Positions 1 to 11,800 of a stretch of DNA of 64,000 nt are shown here, one piece after another (the first letter of the stretch is position 1; each line of letters starts with the position of its first letter). The position numbers and the translations under genes are program-made. The DNA comes from Epiperipatus broadwayi. Its lineage: Eukaryota > Onychophora > Udeonychophora > Euonychophora > Peripatidae. The notes below the pieces were generated by a model that was not told the DNA's origin, searched no databases, and saw only the letters and a list, made by a program, of their open reading frames with translations. The DNA is taken from assembly GCA_028023455.1 (NCBI GenBank), contig JAQFVV010006246.1:4600363-4664362 (forward strand). The letters are read 5' to 3'.

Positions 1-402
1 TTCTGCGAACTAATGTATAAATACATTAGGATTTTGGTAAAATTTTGAATTTAATCTAGTATTGTATTGTTTTATGGTTTTGCATATTTATATATATATG
101 TGGGTGTGGGTGTAAAAATTTAAAAATGAAGTCAATCATTCTGAAGAACACATGTTTTAAGAACAACTATTAATTAGCTGCTTAGAAAGCAGCTTGACCT
201 AACATCTATTTTATATTAATAAAGCAAACATTGCTAATAATTAATATATTACAGATGCCTTAAGTAAATCTTCATTAATTAGTATTGGATGAATCTTGCA
301 TTGTACATTAAAAATCAATATATAAATGTTCAAACCCTCTTTTCAAGATGAACAATCATCGTATGATTACCATTTCTTATGCTTGCTCATAACTGTTATT
401 AA

Positions 403-1078
403 AATAAGCAAAACTCTCCATACAGTAGTGCCACTCAGTGCAAGCCAGAGTAATCAATAGATGCCAGAAGACTTGTGCATAAAATCCCTATCTAGTGCCT
501 ACTCATCCAATATTTCCAGACTAGTTTCTAGATTGTGACTTGTCAGTAAGGAGCCTTGGATCTGAGAGCATTGCACCTAGATCTTATGATATAATGCAAC
601 CCTCTAGCAGCCACCTTTTATTTCTACTTAACTACAAAACTATGAGAATAAAATTGAAAACAATATTTTAATCCAAGCTCATTAGCTTATATACTCATAT
701 AGGTCTGAACTCAGTTCAGTACCCATGCATTTTGGTGTTTTTGTTCTTTAATGACCATAGCCACCACTATCCTATTAAGCGAGATTGGTGTTACACCACT
801 AAACATGACATAACACTTGCTCATAACTGTTATTAAAACAGGCAAAACTCTCCATAAAAGGTGTCTGCTCGAGAGCTGCTGTAGATCCTAAGATCTAGGT
901 GTGGTGCTTTCATATACAAAACATCTCACTGACGAAAGCTACAGGCTAGAAACTAGTCTGGGGATATTGGATGAGTAGGCACTAGATAGGGATTTTATGC
1001 ACAAGCCTTCTGGCATCCATTGATTATTCTGGCTTGCACTGAGTGGCACTACTGAATGGAGAGTTTTGCCTGTTTTTG
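403..1078. repeat. Dispersed ~0.4-kb repeat, inverted arrangement
   Basis: The segment 410-620 (beginning near aaaactctccatacagtag) recurs as its reverse complement at about 866-1078 (ending ggagagttttgcctg). The centre holds the rest of a forward unit. Both arms share the phrases for 'gtgcataaaatccctatctag' and 'actcatccaatat'. The same unit occurs as direct copies at 10299-10880 and 41600-42412 and in decayed form at 2341-2432 and 56470-56720. It has no coding potential; its class is unknown. Confidence 0.7.
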
Positions 1079-2340
1079 AAGATGAACAAGTATTGTCCTG
1101 ATTTCTGAAACTTTTGCACTATCAGATATTCTCTATAATATGATTATTATTTACAATCAGCCTCACTTACACTGAATTGATTTATATAAATTAATGATTT
1201 TCTCTAAAAGTTTTCTATGAATATAGCAAAGTTAGTGAATTAAGAAAAAAAAATTAGGACAAGAATAGCTGTTGCCAATAAATATTAATTATGCAAAATA
1301 TTGATTTTGAGATTAAGTTTGCTTTTGATGCTTTAAAACCAGTGATTGTTAAACGAGTTATAATGATTTCTTATAGGTAGTGTTCTTATAAAATCAACTT
1401 ATAATTGTATTTGTCTCCATTATCTCTAAACAGAAAATAGAGTTAGGAATACAAATTTTGCCTTTTTCGTGATTTTTGATTTTAATATTTTTTTTCTATT
1501 TCTCTTGTTTTTGCTCATATTATTCACAATCCTTTATGTATATACTTAACTAGATAGTTTTAAAACTGTTCTTCAACAATCTTAATTTAATTGTCAAGCA
1601 GAAAATATGTTTTTATTTGATTATATTTATCAATGATATATATACAGTATTAAAATTCCTAAAAATAATCAGTTTAGACTGATTCATATAAATGACAGTT
1701 GCTGCTGTACTTTAGTAAATAGATTAATTGAAAAATAAAATGTAATGTTCAGACAATCTATCTGCTATTTACAGAACTTGAAAATCATTTAATTTGAGGC
1801 GGGAGGGGGGGTTCTATTGAGTATTACATTTTTTATCTAAATTTATGTGCAAAACTTAGCACTTTGTTTCAAGCTGCCAATGCAAAAAAGAAAAAAAGTA
1901 CTAAATGCCAATTTCATTTAAGTTTATAATATTAGCTTAACTAATTAATGATCCAGACGCTATATTGAATTTTTTTTAAAAAAGTGAGTTGAGACACAAA
2001 TTTTCACAATAACTTAAGTTTTAATACTGTTAGAGAAAAAAATTTACATTGATAGAAACTAGAAAAACTAAGGAAAACAATAATGCTAAGACAAATAATA
2101 ATTACCATTTAAAAATAATGAGAAAAAAAATCATAATTTCTAGTTTATCATTAATTAAGTTTAAATTACATCTTCATTGATAATTTCTTTGTATTCCTTG
2201 CAAAATTCTCATTCAAACCATGTTATAATACTTCTTACCTGAGATAATCCCTAGCTTCAGGATATCCAAAACTAGTTTTATAAGAATTCTTCATTTTTAT
2301 CTTGTACCCCAAAAGTTAACAAATTCTCAAGATGTCTACA

Positions 2341-2432
2341 AGAAAAGATCACATGATCACCATTTCTTATGCTCGCACGTAATTGTTATTAAAACACTGG
2401 GTGGTACTACTATATGGAGAGTTTTGCCTATC
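2341..2432. repeat. Fragment of the dispersed ~0.4-kb repeat
   Basis: A short piece carries the family phrases 'catgatcaccatttcttatg' and 'tatggagagttttgcct', fused with the intervening sequence deleted. It is too short to classify alone; the assignment rests on likeness to the copies at 403-1078 and 10299-10880. Confidence 0.5.
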
Positions 2433-2605
2433 CTAATAAAAGATACAAAAAAAAAAATCTTTTCCAAAAGTTGGATCTAAAACTAGAAATTGAAGGCTAT
2501 TTTCTGTATCCATAATAACATGAGTTTCAGTTCTTTATTTTATATATATATATGATCTTAAAAATATTTTTTAGTTATTTATGATTTTTATTTATTTAAA
2601 TATAG

Positions 2606-2805
2606 TGTCTTTGATCTTCAAGATGATGAATTTTGCAATCATGATTATGTGGAAGTGAGAGAAACTGATTCAGCAGGGAGAGTTATCGGTCGTTACTGTG
2701 GTAACCATTTACCAAATAATTTAACCATAGCAAATAAATTATGGGTTAGATTTAAATCTGATGATGCAATTACTACTCTTGGATTTATGGCCTTTTTTGA
2801 ATTAG
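2606..2805 (+). CDS. CUBN: CUB A, C-terminal half (exon)
   Basis: The exon starts after tatag (phase 2 entry) and ends before gtaaat (phase 1 exit). It encodes the second half of a CUB domain: VFDLQDDEFCNHDYV with Cys3 and the acidic D-Y pair, then RYCGN with Cys4, and a closing TLGFMAFFEL strand. The acidic residues (HD, SDD) are where calcium-binding CUB domains place their ligands, so calcium binding is possible but inferred. The entry intron lies about ten residues before Cys3, a position not shared by the other domains here. Its N-terminal partner exon is outside the window. Confidence 0.85.
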
Positions 2806-5800
2806 GTAAATATATACAGTTATTTTATGTATGAATAATATAAAAATAATTTAATAAAATTATGCAATAAAGTGAAATGTTCACAATATGTCTAAATAGT
2901 ATAGTTGTTGTAATTGTTTAAGAAAGCAAAATAATAATATTTAAAACTTATAAACATGTTATCTTTATTAAAGTCTAAATACAAATTTAATAATTAATTT
3001 TTGCAGTTGGTTTTAGGTGTATTAAAATTTGGTCGGAAAAAAAAAAACTTACACAATCAAAGAATAGAATTGAATGTAGGCAGTCCCCTGTCTACATAAG
3101 CTGCAATAGGTAAATCTTTGTATAAAATAAATAGCCAATACATACATATATATATTCCCAAATAATGCTTAGAAAATTTTCAAATATATTATGACATTTA
3201 TGGCTGAATGTAATGAAAAAATTGTAAAAGTAATTCAGTTAACAAACTAGATTCTACTATTTAATTAAACAATAAAAAGTGGAAGGAATATTCTTTCCAA
3301 AATTTCGATGAATAATTTTGGCTTGGCTGTACAACATAAAAAAAGATCTCTTTTTTTTTTTTGAATTTATTAAGATTGAAACAAATTTTACTGTTCATAA
3401 AATTATGAATTCAATATTTTAAATATTAATAGAATTATGATGTTTCAAATAATGCAGCTTTGTAAAAATATTTTCTATAACATTCTACACGGATTAGTAT
3501 AATTGTAGTGTGATGGACTCTGGAGGCCAACGTTTATGAATTATGATGTGAGCTGTATCACTTTCTGTGTTTAAATCTCTTAACAATAAACCATTGGTGG
3601 TCGAGAGGTCAGCGCGACTGCCTTGCACTTGCAGGCAGTTGCCCGGGTTGCGGGTTTGCATCCCGGCCGATGCTATGACACTTAAAAAAAAAAACAATAA
3701 ACCATTTTATTATTTAGTATGATAGTACTCTGTAAATGACATCATTAAAAAATATGATTTCATATACCATAGCAAATAAAAAATTTATTGAGCAATGTCT
3801 GCATAGTCATTTTAACATTTTAAATTTTTATTGATTATTTATTAAATAGTTAATATTACAAAGCAGTCATTAAAAAATGATCGCCATTAATATCATATGG
3901 AGGAAAATCATTAACATCTATTTCTGACGACTCTATTCATCTATTATAAAGAATAAAAAAAAGGAATGTAAAATAGTGCTTGTTGAGAATTATGTTCTAA
4001 TAGTCGAGTGTTGTTAGCCGAGAGGCCATCGCAACCACCTTGCAAGCAAATAGTTGGTTGCAGAGGGTTGTGGGTTCGTCTCCCAGCCGATGCTATGACA
4101 TATGAAAAAAAAAATGTTCTAGTATGTTTCTTCTGTTGAGCAAAATGAGTGAATTTAAATTAATAATACTATGTAGTTATATTTAATAAGGAGGGATATA
4201 CTAATCTTTATTTTAACTTGTTTTATCTGATCTGAAAATAATATTTTTTATCCTAAGAAGTGTTTGTAATAATTGTTAATAAATTTACTCAAGATGATGA
4301 ATATGAGTAACTTCAATTATGATTTAAACAATGATCAGATCATATAAACATCCAACTATCTAGAGATGATTGAAAGCTATTAATTTTGATGTAAAATTAA
4401 TATTTATAAAAAAGAAAATTAAATAGATTAATAAAAACAAATAGGAAAGTGAAAAAAAATCTTTAAAAGTAAATAAAATAATACTTTATAAATATCAAAA
4501 TATTACATGTTAAATTATTATTAATTTTGACTAGTACATGGTGGTGAATTGACTGGTGACAGTGGACAGATAGCTTCACCTCTGTATCCTCGGAACTATC
4601 CTACATCAGAAGATTATACCTGGTTGGTAACAGTAAGCCCCCATAAAGTCATTGCAATTACATTTATTGTCCTAGAAACAGAAGATTATGGATGTGTGTA
4701 TGATTACATTCAGGTATTTATTAAATTATAAATAATTGCAAATAATTAAATTATAATAATAATTACTATACTTTCATTTTCTATTGCTGTTTTTATTTTT
4801 ATTTTTTAAATTTATTTAATAAGAGGAAGGGTGGTATAATACTTATATTTAAGGATTAATAATAAATTTCTAATAATTCTTTATATTTTTTGTTGTATTT
4901 TAAAATTAAACTTTTTTTATAATTTTAATTTAAACTTTTTGTTTAAATGTTAATTATAAAAATACTATTAGATTAAATATATTTTGCTATGCTACAGTTA
5001 TTTTTAAACTTAAATATTATTGTGTCATGTTAGAATACATTATAATTAATTTTTTGTAATAAAAGAATACTTTAACTGATGAACATACTTATGCAGAATG
5101 GAGAAAAAAGCCTAAAAACTGAAACATGGTATAATCTCAATATTTGCACAAAGGTTACCTTTAAAAATGGTGTATTCAGAGATGAAAAAAAGGTGTAATA
5201 AATTTGATGAAGATCAACGTGATCATGATAAATATAATCCAAGTTTTGAAAAAATTGAAATAGAAATTTTAGGCATCCAAGCATAGAATATATCTAGAAC
5301 AAATAATTTGATTAACAATTTACATGCATCTGTTGAATGAGCAAAGATTTTTTTTCCCCAATGTATTGTATATAATAGATTGGCTAGTTACATTAAAAAT
5401 ATGTTTACACATATTGTTATATATTTTTCATCATTCATCATCATCATCAACCATTATCAATCCACTGCAGGATGGTCTCTCCAAGATCAATCCATCTTTT
5501 CCTATCTTTAGCTTCTCTTCTCCACATCACCCCTGCACACTTTCCTATTTCATCCACCCATCTCACATGTGGTCTCTTTCTGGGTCTTTTACGATCTCTT
5601 GGAATCCAGTTTAAAATTCTAATTGTCCATCTGTTATCATCTCTTCTAACAATATGTCCAGCCCAACTCCACTCCAGTCTTTTAATTTTTTCAATGAGGT
5701 CAGTAACACCTGTTTTCTCTCTTACCCATACATTGCGTTTTCGATCCCTTCTTGTTATTCCCAACATGCATCTCTCCAACTTCTTTGAGTGGTCTGAAGT

Positions 5801-8800
5801 CTGTATTGCTCTTCTATTAAGTGTCCAAGTCACAGATCCATAAGTAAGAACTGGCAAAACACATTTATTAAAAATCTTTCTTTTCAAACACATAGGCATA
5901 TTTCCTTTTAGTATCAAGTTATTTCTACCAAAAGCACTCCAACCAAGTTTAATTCTATGATTAATTTCATCCATTATATTTCCATCTGTATTAATAATCT
6001 GACCAAGGTATTTGTAACTGTTAACTTCTTCTAACTCATCATAATCAATCTTTATTTTCATATTTTGAGAAAATCCATTAAACATTACTGTAGTCTTTTT
6101 AACATTTATCTTTAGTCCTACTTTCATCTGATAACTCCTGCAACATTTCATGTAGCTCTAAAGCAGTGGTGCCCAACCTTTAACTTGACGCGAGCCAGTT
6201 GAGAATTTAAAAAAATTTGGGGAGCCACAATTATATATTACATTTTTCATATTACATTTATAAACATGGTACTTGGGTACTAAACCTGCAATGTAGGGAG
6301 ATAGGTGGGGGGGGGGATGGCCTATTCACATTGGTATCAATCCGCCGTTTCTAATGTGGCCAAAATAACGTGTACACGGATCTTTCTCGATGAAAACATC
6401 AATATATACAGCAAAATATATATGTGTACACGAATCTATCTCGATAAAAACAACTATTTACAGCACTAAACATCAATATATATATACAGCAAAATATATA
6501 CGTGTACACGGATAAAAACAACTGTTTACAGCACTAAACATCGATATATACAGCAAAATATATACGTGTACATGGATCTATCTCGATAAAAACTATTTCC
6601 AGCACTAAACACAATATATATACAGCACCAAACCAAACGTCTACAAGGATCTTTCTCGATAAAAACAACAATATATACAAGAGCACTAAACACAATATAT
6701 ATATAGCACCAAACCAAACGTGTACAGCAAAAAAAAAAAAAAAAAATGGTGTAATATGTTAAAAAGAAAAAAAAATGTAAATACATTTTATTTATTAAAA
6801 ATTTAGTAACATACATATAAATTACAATTACAGGAAAAATATATTTTATTTAATGTGAAACCTGACACTGCATATCGTTATTGTTTGTATTGTAAAAATG
6901 TTTACTTTTTTGAAGAGTGCAATTCGAGCCACATTAAACAGTTACGCGAGCCACATGTGACTCGCGAGCTACGGGTTGGGCATCCCTGCTCTAAAGCATT
7001 ATTTGCAAAAACAACTACATCATCTGCAAAATCTAAATGACTTAAATAATGTCCATTTAGTTTCACTCCTTTAACTTCCCATTTTAATCCACAAAATACT
7101 TCTTGCAGCACTGCTGTAAAAAGTTTTGGAGATATGGAGTCACCCTGTCTTACACCCTTTTCAATGTTGATTTTCCTACTATCATTATGTAATATAATTG
7201 TTGCTGTTGCATTTTTATAAATATTCTTCAAAATATGACAATATCCTGGATCTACACCTTGATGATCCAATGCTTTAATCACTGAAGAAATGTTTATAGA
7301 ATCAAATGCCTTTTCATAGTCTACAAATCCTAAGCATAATGGCAACTCATATTCATTTGTTCTTTCTATAATTTCTCTCAATACCTGGATATGATCTACT
7401 GTACTAAAACCACTTTTAAATCCAGCTTGTTCTCTTGGTTGATGGAAATCCAGTGTTTTCTGTAGACGAGTTGTAATTATCTTAGTAAAAATTTTGTATA
7501 AAACTGATAGGTCTGTAATTTCTAATGTCTTCTTTATCATCTTTTTTAAATATTAATATTAATACTGCATTCTTCCAATCATCTGGTACATCTTTATCAT
7601 TTAGACATTTGGTATATAACTTTGCTAAAAAAAATTCTATTTCTTCACCTGCTTCTTTTAATATATCAATTACAATTCCATCATTACCTGGAGCCTTTCC
7701 TTTCTTCATAAATTTAATTGCATGTCTCACTTTCTCATTCAAAATTCTGGGCAATTCAGAAGATATAATATGTATAGGAGGCACTTGTTCTTTATTACTA
7801 TATAATTCTTGATAGAAGTCTTCTACACATTTTATGATGTCATCTCTCTTTTTAAGTAATAATGCCATCTTTTTTTCTTATTGCAGATATAAATTTCCTA
7901 CCAATACCAAAATGTTGTTTTACACTTTTTAGACTTTTATTCTCTTCTACAGCTTTCCTTGCTAGTTCACAATTGTACTTTCTGATATCATTTTCAACTC
8001 TTTTCCGCGCCATTTTACAAAATTCGAGATATTCAATCTCTTTTAATGCATCATTGTTGTATATCCTCATATTCCTTTTTTTCTTCATAAATTCTCTAGT
8101 CTCAGTAGAAATTTTATTGGTCAGTTGTTGCTTTTTTCTACCAGCTATCTTCATTGCCGTTTTTAAAAGTGTATCGCTTATTTTTTTATTAATGTCATTC
8201 AAATCTGAATCGTGTTCAAAATCTACTAATACTTGAAACCGATTTGTAAGTTCTAATTTAAATTCATTAGAATGTTTCTGAAGATTAAGAATATCAATTG
8301 CAAATATTGTTTTTCTTAATAATTTTTGTCTCTCTAGTTTTGCAATAACATGTATCTTACATCCAACTAATCGACGATCGCTTCCTGTGGTAAATTTATT
8401 AAGAACATTACAATCTTGAAATATGTATTTTTGGTTAGTCAAAATATCCAATTCTGCCATACCTTCATTTCGATGCTTCCATGTCCATTTCCTTTTAACA
8501 TATTTTCTCAAAAAAAGAATTCATAATATAGAGTTTTTCTTTTTCTGCAAACTCCATAAGTCTATGTCCTCTATCATTTCTATTACCATAACCAAAATTA
8601 CCTACAGCATTTTCATCTTTCATTTGTTTGCCAATTCTTGCATTAAAGTCTCCCATAACAATTTTAAAATGTTGTTTACTCTGATCAAAAAAAGCCTTTT
8701 GTACATCCATATAAAAATCTTCTATAACTTCATCACTATGAGAACTTGTTGGGGCATAAACCTGAATTATCTGCATTTGGTATCTGCTATTAAGCTGTAA

Positions 8801-11800
8801 AAGTAATCTTGCCACACTGTCTGATACACCATCAATCTCCGCAATGTTATTCTTCCATTTTTTATTTATAATGAATCCTACTCCACTTGTATGTCCAATG
8901 TTTGTGCCTTTATAGTAGAGTATATGTCCACTTTTTAAATCAATTGTTTCTTCACCTTTTCTTCTAGCTTCACAAAGTCCAATAATGTCCCATTTATTAT
9001 AAGGCAGTTCTTCTTCTAACTCTTGCAATCTTCCTTCACTTGAAAGTGATCTGCAGTTGTAAGTACCTAAATAAAAAGTCATCATCCAATGGCAGCCTGA
9101 GTCTGCAATCAGAGGATTCTTAGCACCCTCCGCCTTCGGCCACCAACCGCAGCCTTGGTTGGTGACTTTACAGCCTCCTGGGAATAAGGGCCATGATTTA
9201 TTTTTGTCTGTCATGATTGTATATATTGAAAAAATATTATTAAACTCGGAGGTAAAAAGCCAATAAACTCACCACGCTGGCTGTTGGTGAGCAGCCCATC
9301 CATGTTCGTATACTATATGAATAATCACATAGTAATAACAGCTGCAATGACAAGAACGTATGGAGTGTTAGGAATTTGCCCTGCTTGGTTCCTTTAAGGC
9401 CTCCAAGAGGAATCAAAGGGTCTCCTTTCAATTAATAGCAAACTCCTTTCATCATTAACAAAGAAGAAATGAGAAACTTAATCTGCATTGATGTTAGTAT
9501 TTTAATATGTCTACAAAACTATTTTATGTAAATATAAAGAAGACTGTTTAACAAGAAATTAGTTGCTAGTATTTATGCTTATGCTTAAATGTTTGTAGAA
9601 GTATCCACTATGTATAATATATATTTGTTTTTGTTTTGTTTTTTAAAAAAAATCAAATAATTTATATAGTTTTTTTTTTTTTTTAGATATTTGATGGAAA
9701 TTCTAATGAGGCTTTGTCTCTTGGAAAATTTTGTGGGACAACAATTCCTGAACCAATTTATACCACAGGAAATCAAGTGTATCTGCTTTTTAATTCTGAT
9801 GTTTCAGTAACGGGAAAAGGATTTTTGCTTAATTGGAATAGTATTGCTAAACCAATTTCTTCCAACTCTTCTGAAGGTATCCCAAGTATGTTATAGAATC
9901 ATTATTTACATTTCTTTTAATTTCATGATAGTAATTTCATTTTTTGATTCACTAATAGGATTGACCATTCACGTACTAATGCCATGTGATATTCTAGTTT
10001 ACAATAGAGGCAATAAAGTGAAGAGTTGTTTTTGTTTTTTTATATCTGCCATAATTTGTTGAGATTATAGCATTGCACTCTAAAATGTTCTGCTGATATG
10101 GATATTGGGCAGAATGATATGAAGTGATGCCACAGTATTCTATGCATCACATTGAAGTTTCTTAAAAGAGAGAGAGAAAGATGTTCAATAATTTGAATCT
10201 TTGCATTGAAAAGAAAGAATAAAGGCAACAATGGGATCACTGAATAAATCCAGCTTACTTCCTATTCAGTTATATATATTGTAATAGTCAGACTCAGCTT
10301 AGTTCAAAATTCTCCATACAGTAGTGCCACTCAGTGCAAGCCAGAGTAATCAGTGGATGCCAGAAGGCTTGTGCATAAAATCCCTATCTAGTGCCTACTC
10401 ATCCAATATCCCCAGACTAATTTCTGGCTTGTGGCCTTCATCAGTGAGGAGCCATGGATCTGAGAGCACTGCACCTAGATCTTAGGATCTAAGGCAAGGC
10501 TCCAGCAGCCACCTATTATCTCTACTTAACTACAAAACTATGAGAATCAAATTTAAAACACAATAATATTTTCAATCTAAGTTCATTATCTTACAGTCAT
10601 ATGTGTCTGAACTCAGTTCAGTACCCATACATTTTTGTGTCTTTGATTCTTCAATAACCATGGCCACCACTATCATATTAGGCAGGAATTGGTGTTAAAC
10701 CACTAAACATCACATGATGACCATTTCTTATGCTTGCTCATAATTGTTATTAAAACAGGCAGAACTCTCCATACAGTAGTGCCACTCAGTGCAAGCAAGA
10801 GTAATCACTGGTTGCCAGAAGGCTTGTGCATAAAATCCCTATTTAGTACTTATTCATCTAATATCTCCAGACTAAGGCATGGTCTTTTGCTCCTAACCCT
10901 AACTAAATAAACCTTTTATACAATAATTATAAGGTGTGGTCTTTTGGTCCTTAACCTAATTTAAGACGATTACAATTTATACAGAGATAACTCTTTCTGA
11001 GATCATTTCCTGACTCATTGAACTGATAGGAATGTATTCTCCCATATAGATGTGAACATATGTGGTGTGTCCTGAAGGTCTCCAAAGATCAGCCAGGGAG
11101 CTAAAAAAGAAACCAATATACTTCCTATCAACACCAACTTTTATCCAATTCAACCATTTTAGCTGCTTCCTCCTTCTTCTTCATTTACCAAGGGGTAAAT
11201 ACATATGATCTAATTTGTATGCAACTAACTTCATTTGCATACAAATTCTATTCTAATTTAATCTATAATTTTGGGATGATCTCTCCTGTGAATTTCTAGT
11301 GTAAATATTTCCAATAAAAGGAATGCTATTAAAATGAAGGAATCCATGCATATTTACAAAAATAAATAATCTTTTATTTACATATACATTTTATATGCAC
11401 AGACATTTCACTCCTTTCTCTCTGTAGAAATACAGATTTCATTTATTACTATATCTTTAAACTTTTCAGGTGGTTTACCTTTACATCTAAGTGAAGTTTT
11501 AGGAATAATTTTCTTTTGAAGTAGTTTTGTCTTCTTTTTTCTCTCATACAAACATTTGTTTATTGTCAATTACTTTAACTTGGTCTGAATTGATAATTAA
11601 ATCGTCTAATAAAAAGTCTTTTTTTCTCCAATTCTTTTTCTAAAGATTTATTTAGATGAATATTTTGCAAGTATCTAACATCCTTTTCAATTCCTACCCA
11701 TTCTGTAATTTTACTATTTTTATATCCATCAATACTACTTTCACTATTTTGCCTGATGACCACTTACAATTAAGAAAATCATGTATCCATGTTTTTTCTT

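Larger units (their letters stand above)
1..2605. other. Upstream intron of the multi-CUB gene (partial)
   Basis: AT-rich non-coding sequence. It ends in an acceptor (tatag at 2601-2605) in front of the first visible exon. The missing N-terminal half of CUB A must lie to the left, because no CGG/C.W-encoding segment is visible here. It contains one full dispersed repeat in inverted arrangement (about 403-1078) and a short fragment of the same repeat (about 2341-2432). Nothing else was recognised. Confidence 0.6.
2806..4534. other. Intron 1 (CUB A/B boundary, phase 1)
   Basis: A 1.7-kb AT-rich intron with donor gtaaat and acceptor gactag. It contains two short tRNA-derived SINEs, at 3596-3692 and 4003-4113, each flanked by its own target duplication. 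Nothing else was recognised. Confidence 0.8.
5430..9440 (-). mobile_element. RTE-type non-LTR retrotransposon (LINE), nearly full length, broken
   Basis: Read on the minus strand, the order is a 5' leader (9440-9215), an endonuclease, a reverse transcriptase and a C-terminal domain, ending near 5430 in a CATCAT-type short-repeat tail. The endonuclease has TYNCRSL near its start and MGDFNARIG. The RT has GVRQGDSISP and the catalytic LDFADD. The C-terminal part has KYLG and the W.GH..R..D.RW pattern common to RTE-clade elements. Reading frames shift near 8500, 7860 and 7520, and the hAT-like element at 6164-6988 interrupts the region just after the FADD motif, so it is dead. No convincing target duplication was found for this copy. 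Related relics lie at 14200-14790, 37918-38846 and 51030-51500. Confidence 0.88.
4714..9686. other. Intron 2 (inside CUB B, phase 0)
   Basis: A 5.0-kb intron. The first 700 bases (4714-5425) are AT-rich with nothing recognised. The rest is mostly one minus-strand RTE-type LINE with a hAT-like element inside it. It ends in a T-run and acceptor tttag at 9682-9686. Confidence 0.8.

Noticed and set aside
3494-3697. Minus-strand 67-residue open frame
   Set aside because: It lies across the tRNA-derived SINE at 3596-3692; the frame is a by-product of its GC-richer body.
5324-5843. Plus-strand frames of 96 and 123 residues
   Set aside because: They are antisense to the LINE C-terminal region, which has clear RT-family motifs on the minus strand.
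6526-6816. Minus-strand 96-residue frame rich in Phe/Tyr/Cys
   Set aside because: It runs through the minisatellite inside the hAT-like element; the repeating peptide only mirrors the DNA repeat.
7525-8800. Plus-strand frames of 95 to 125 residues
   Set aside because: Antisense shadows of the LINE RT and endonuclease.
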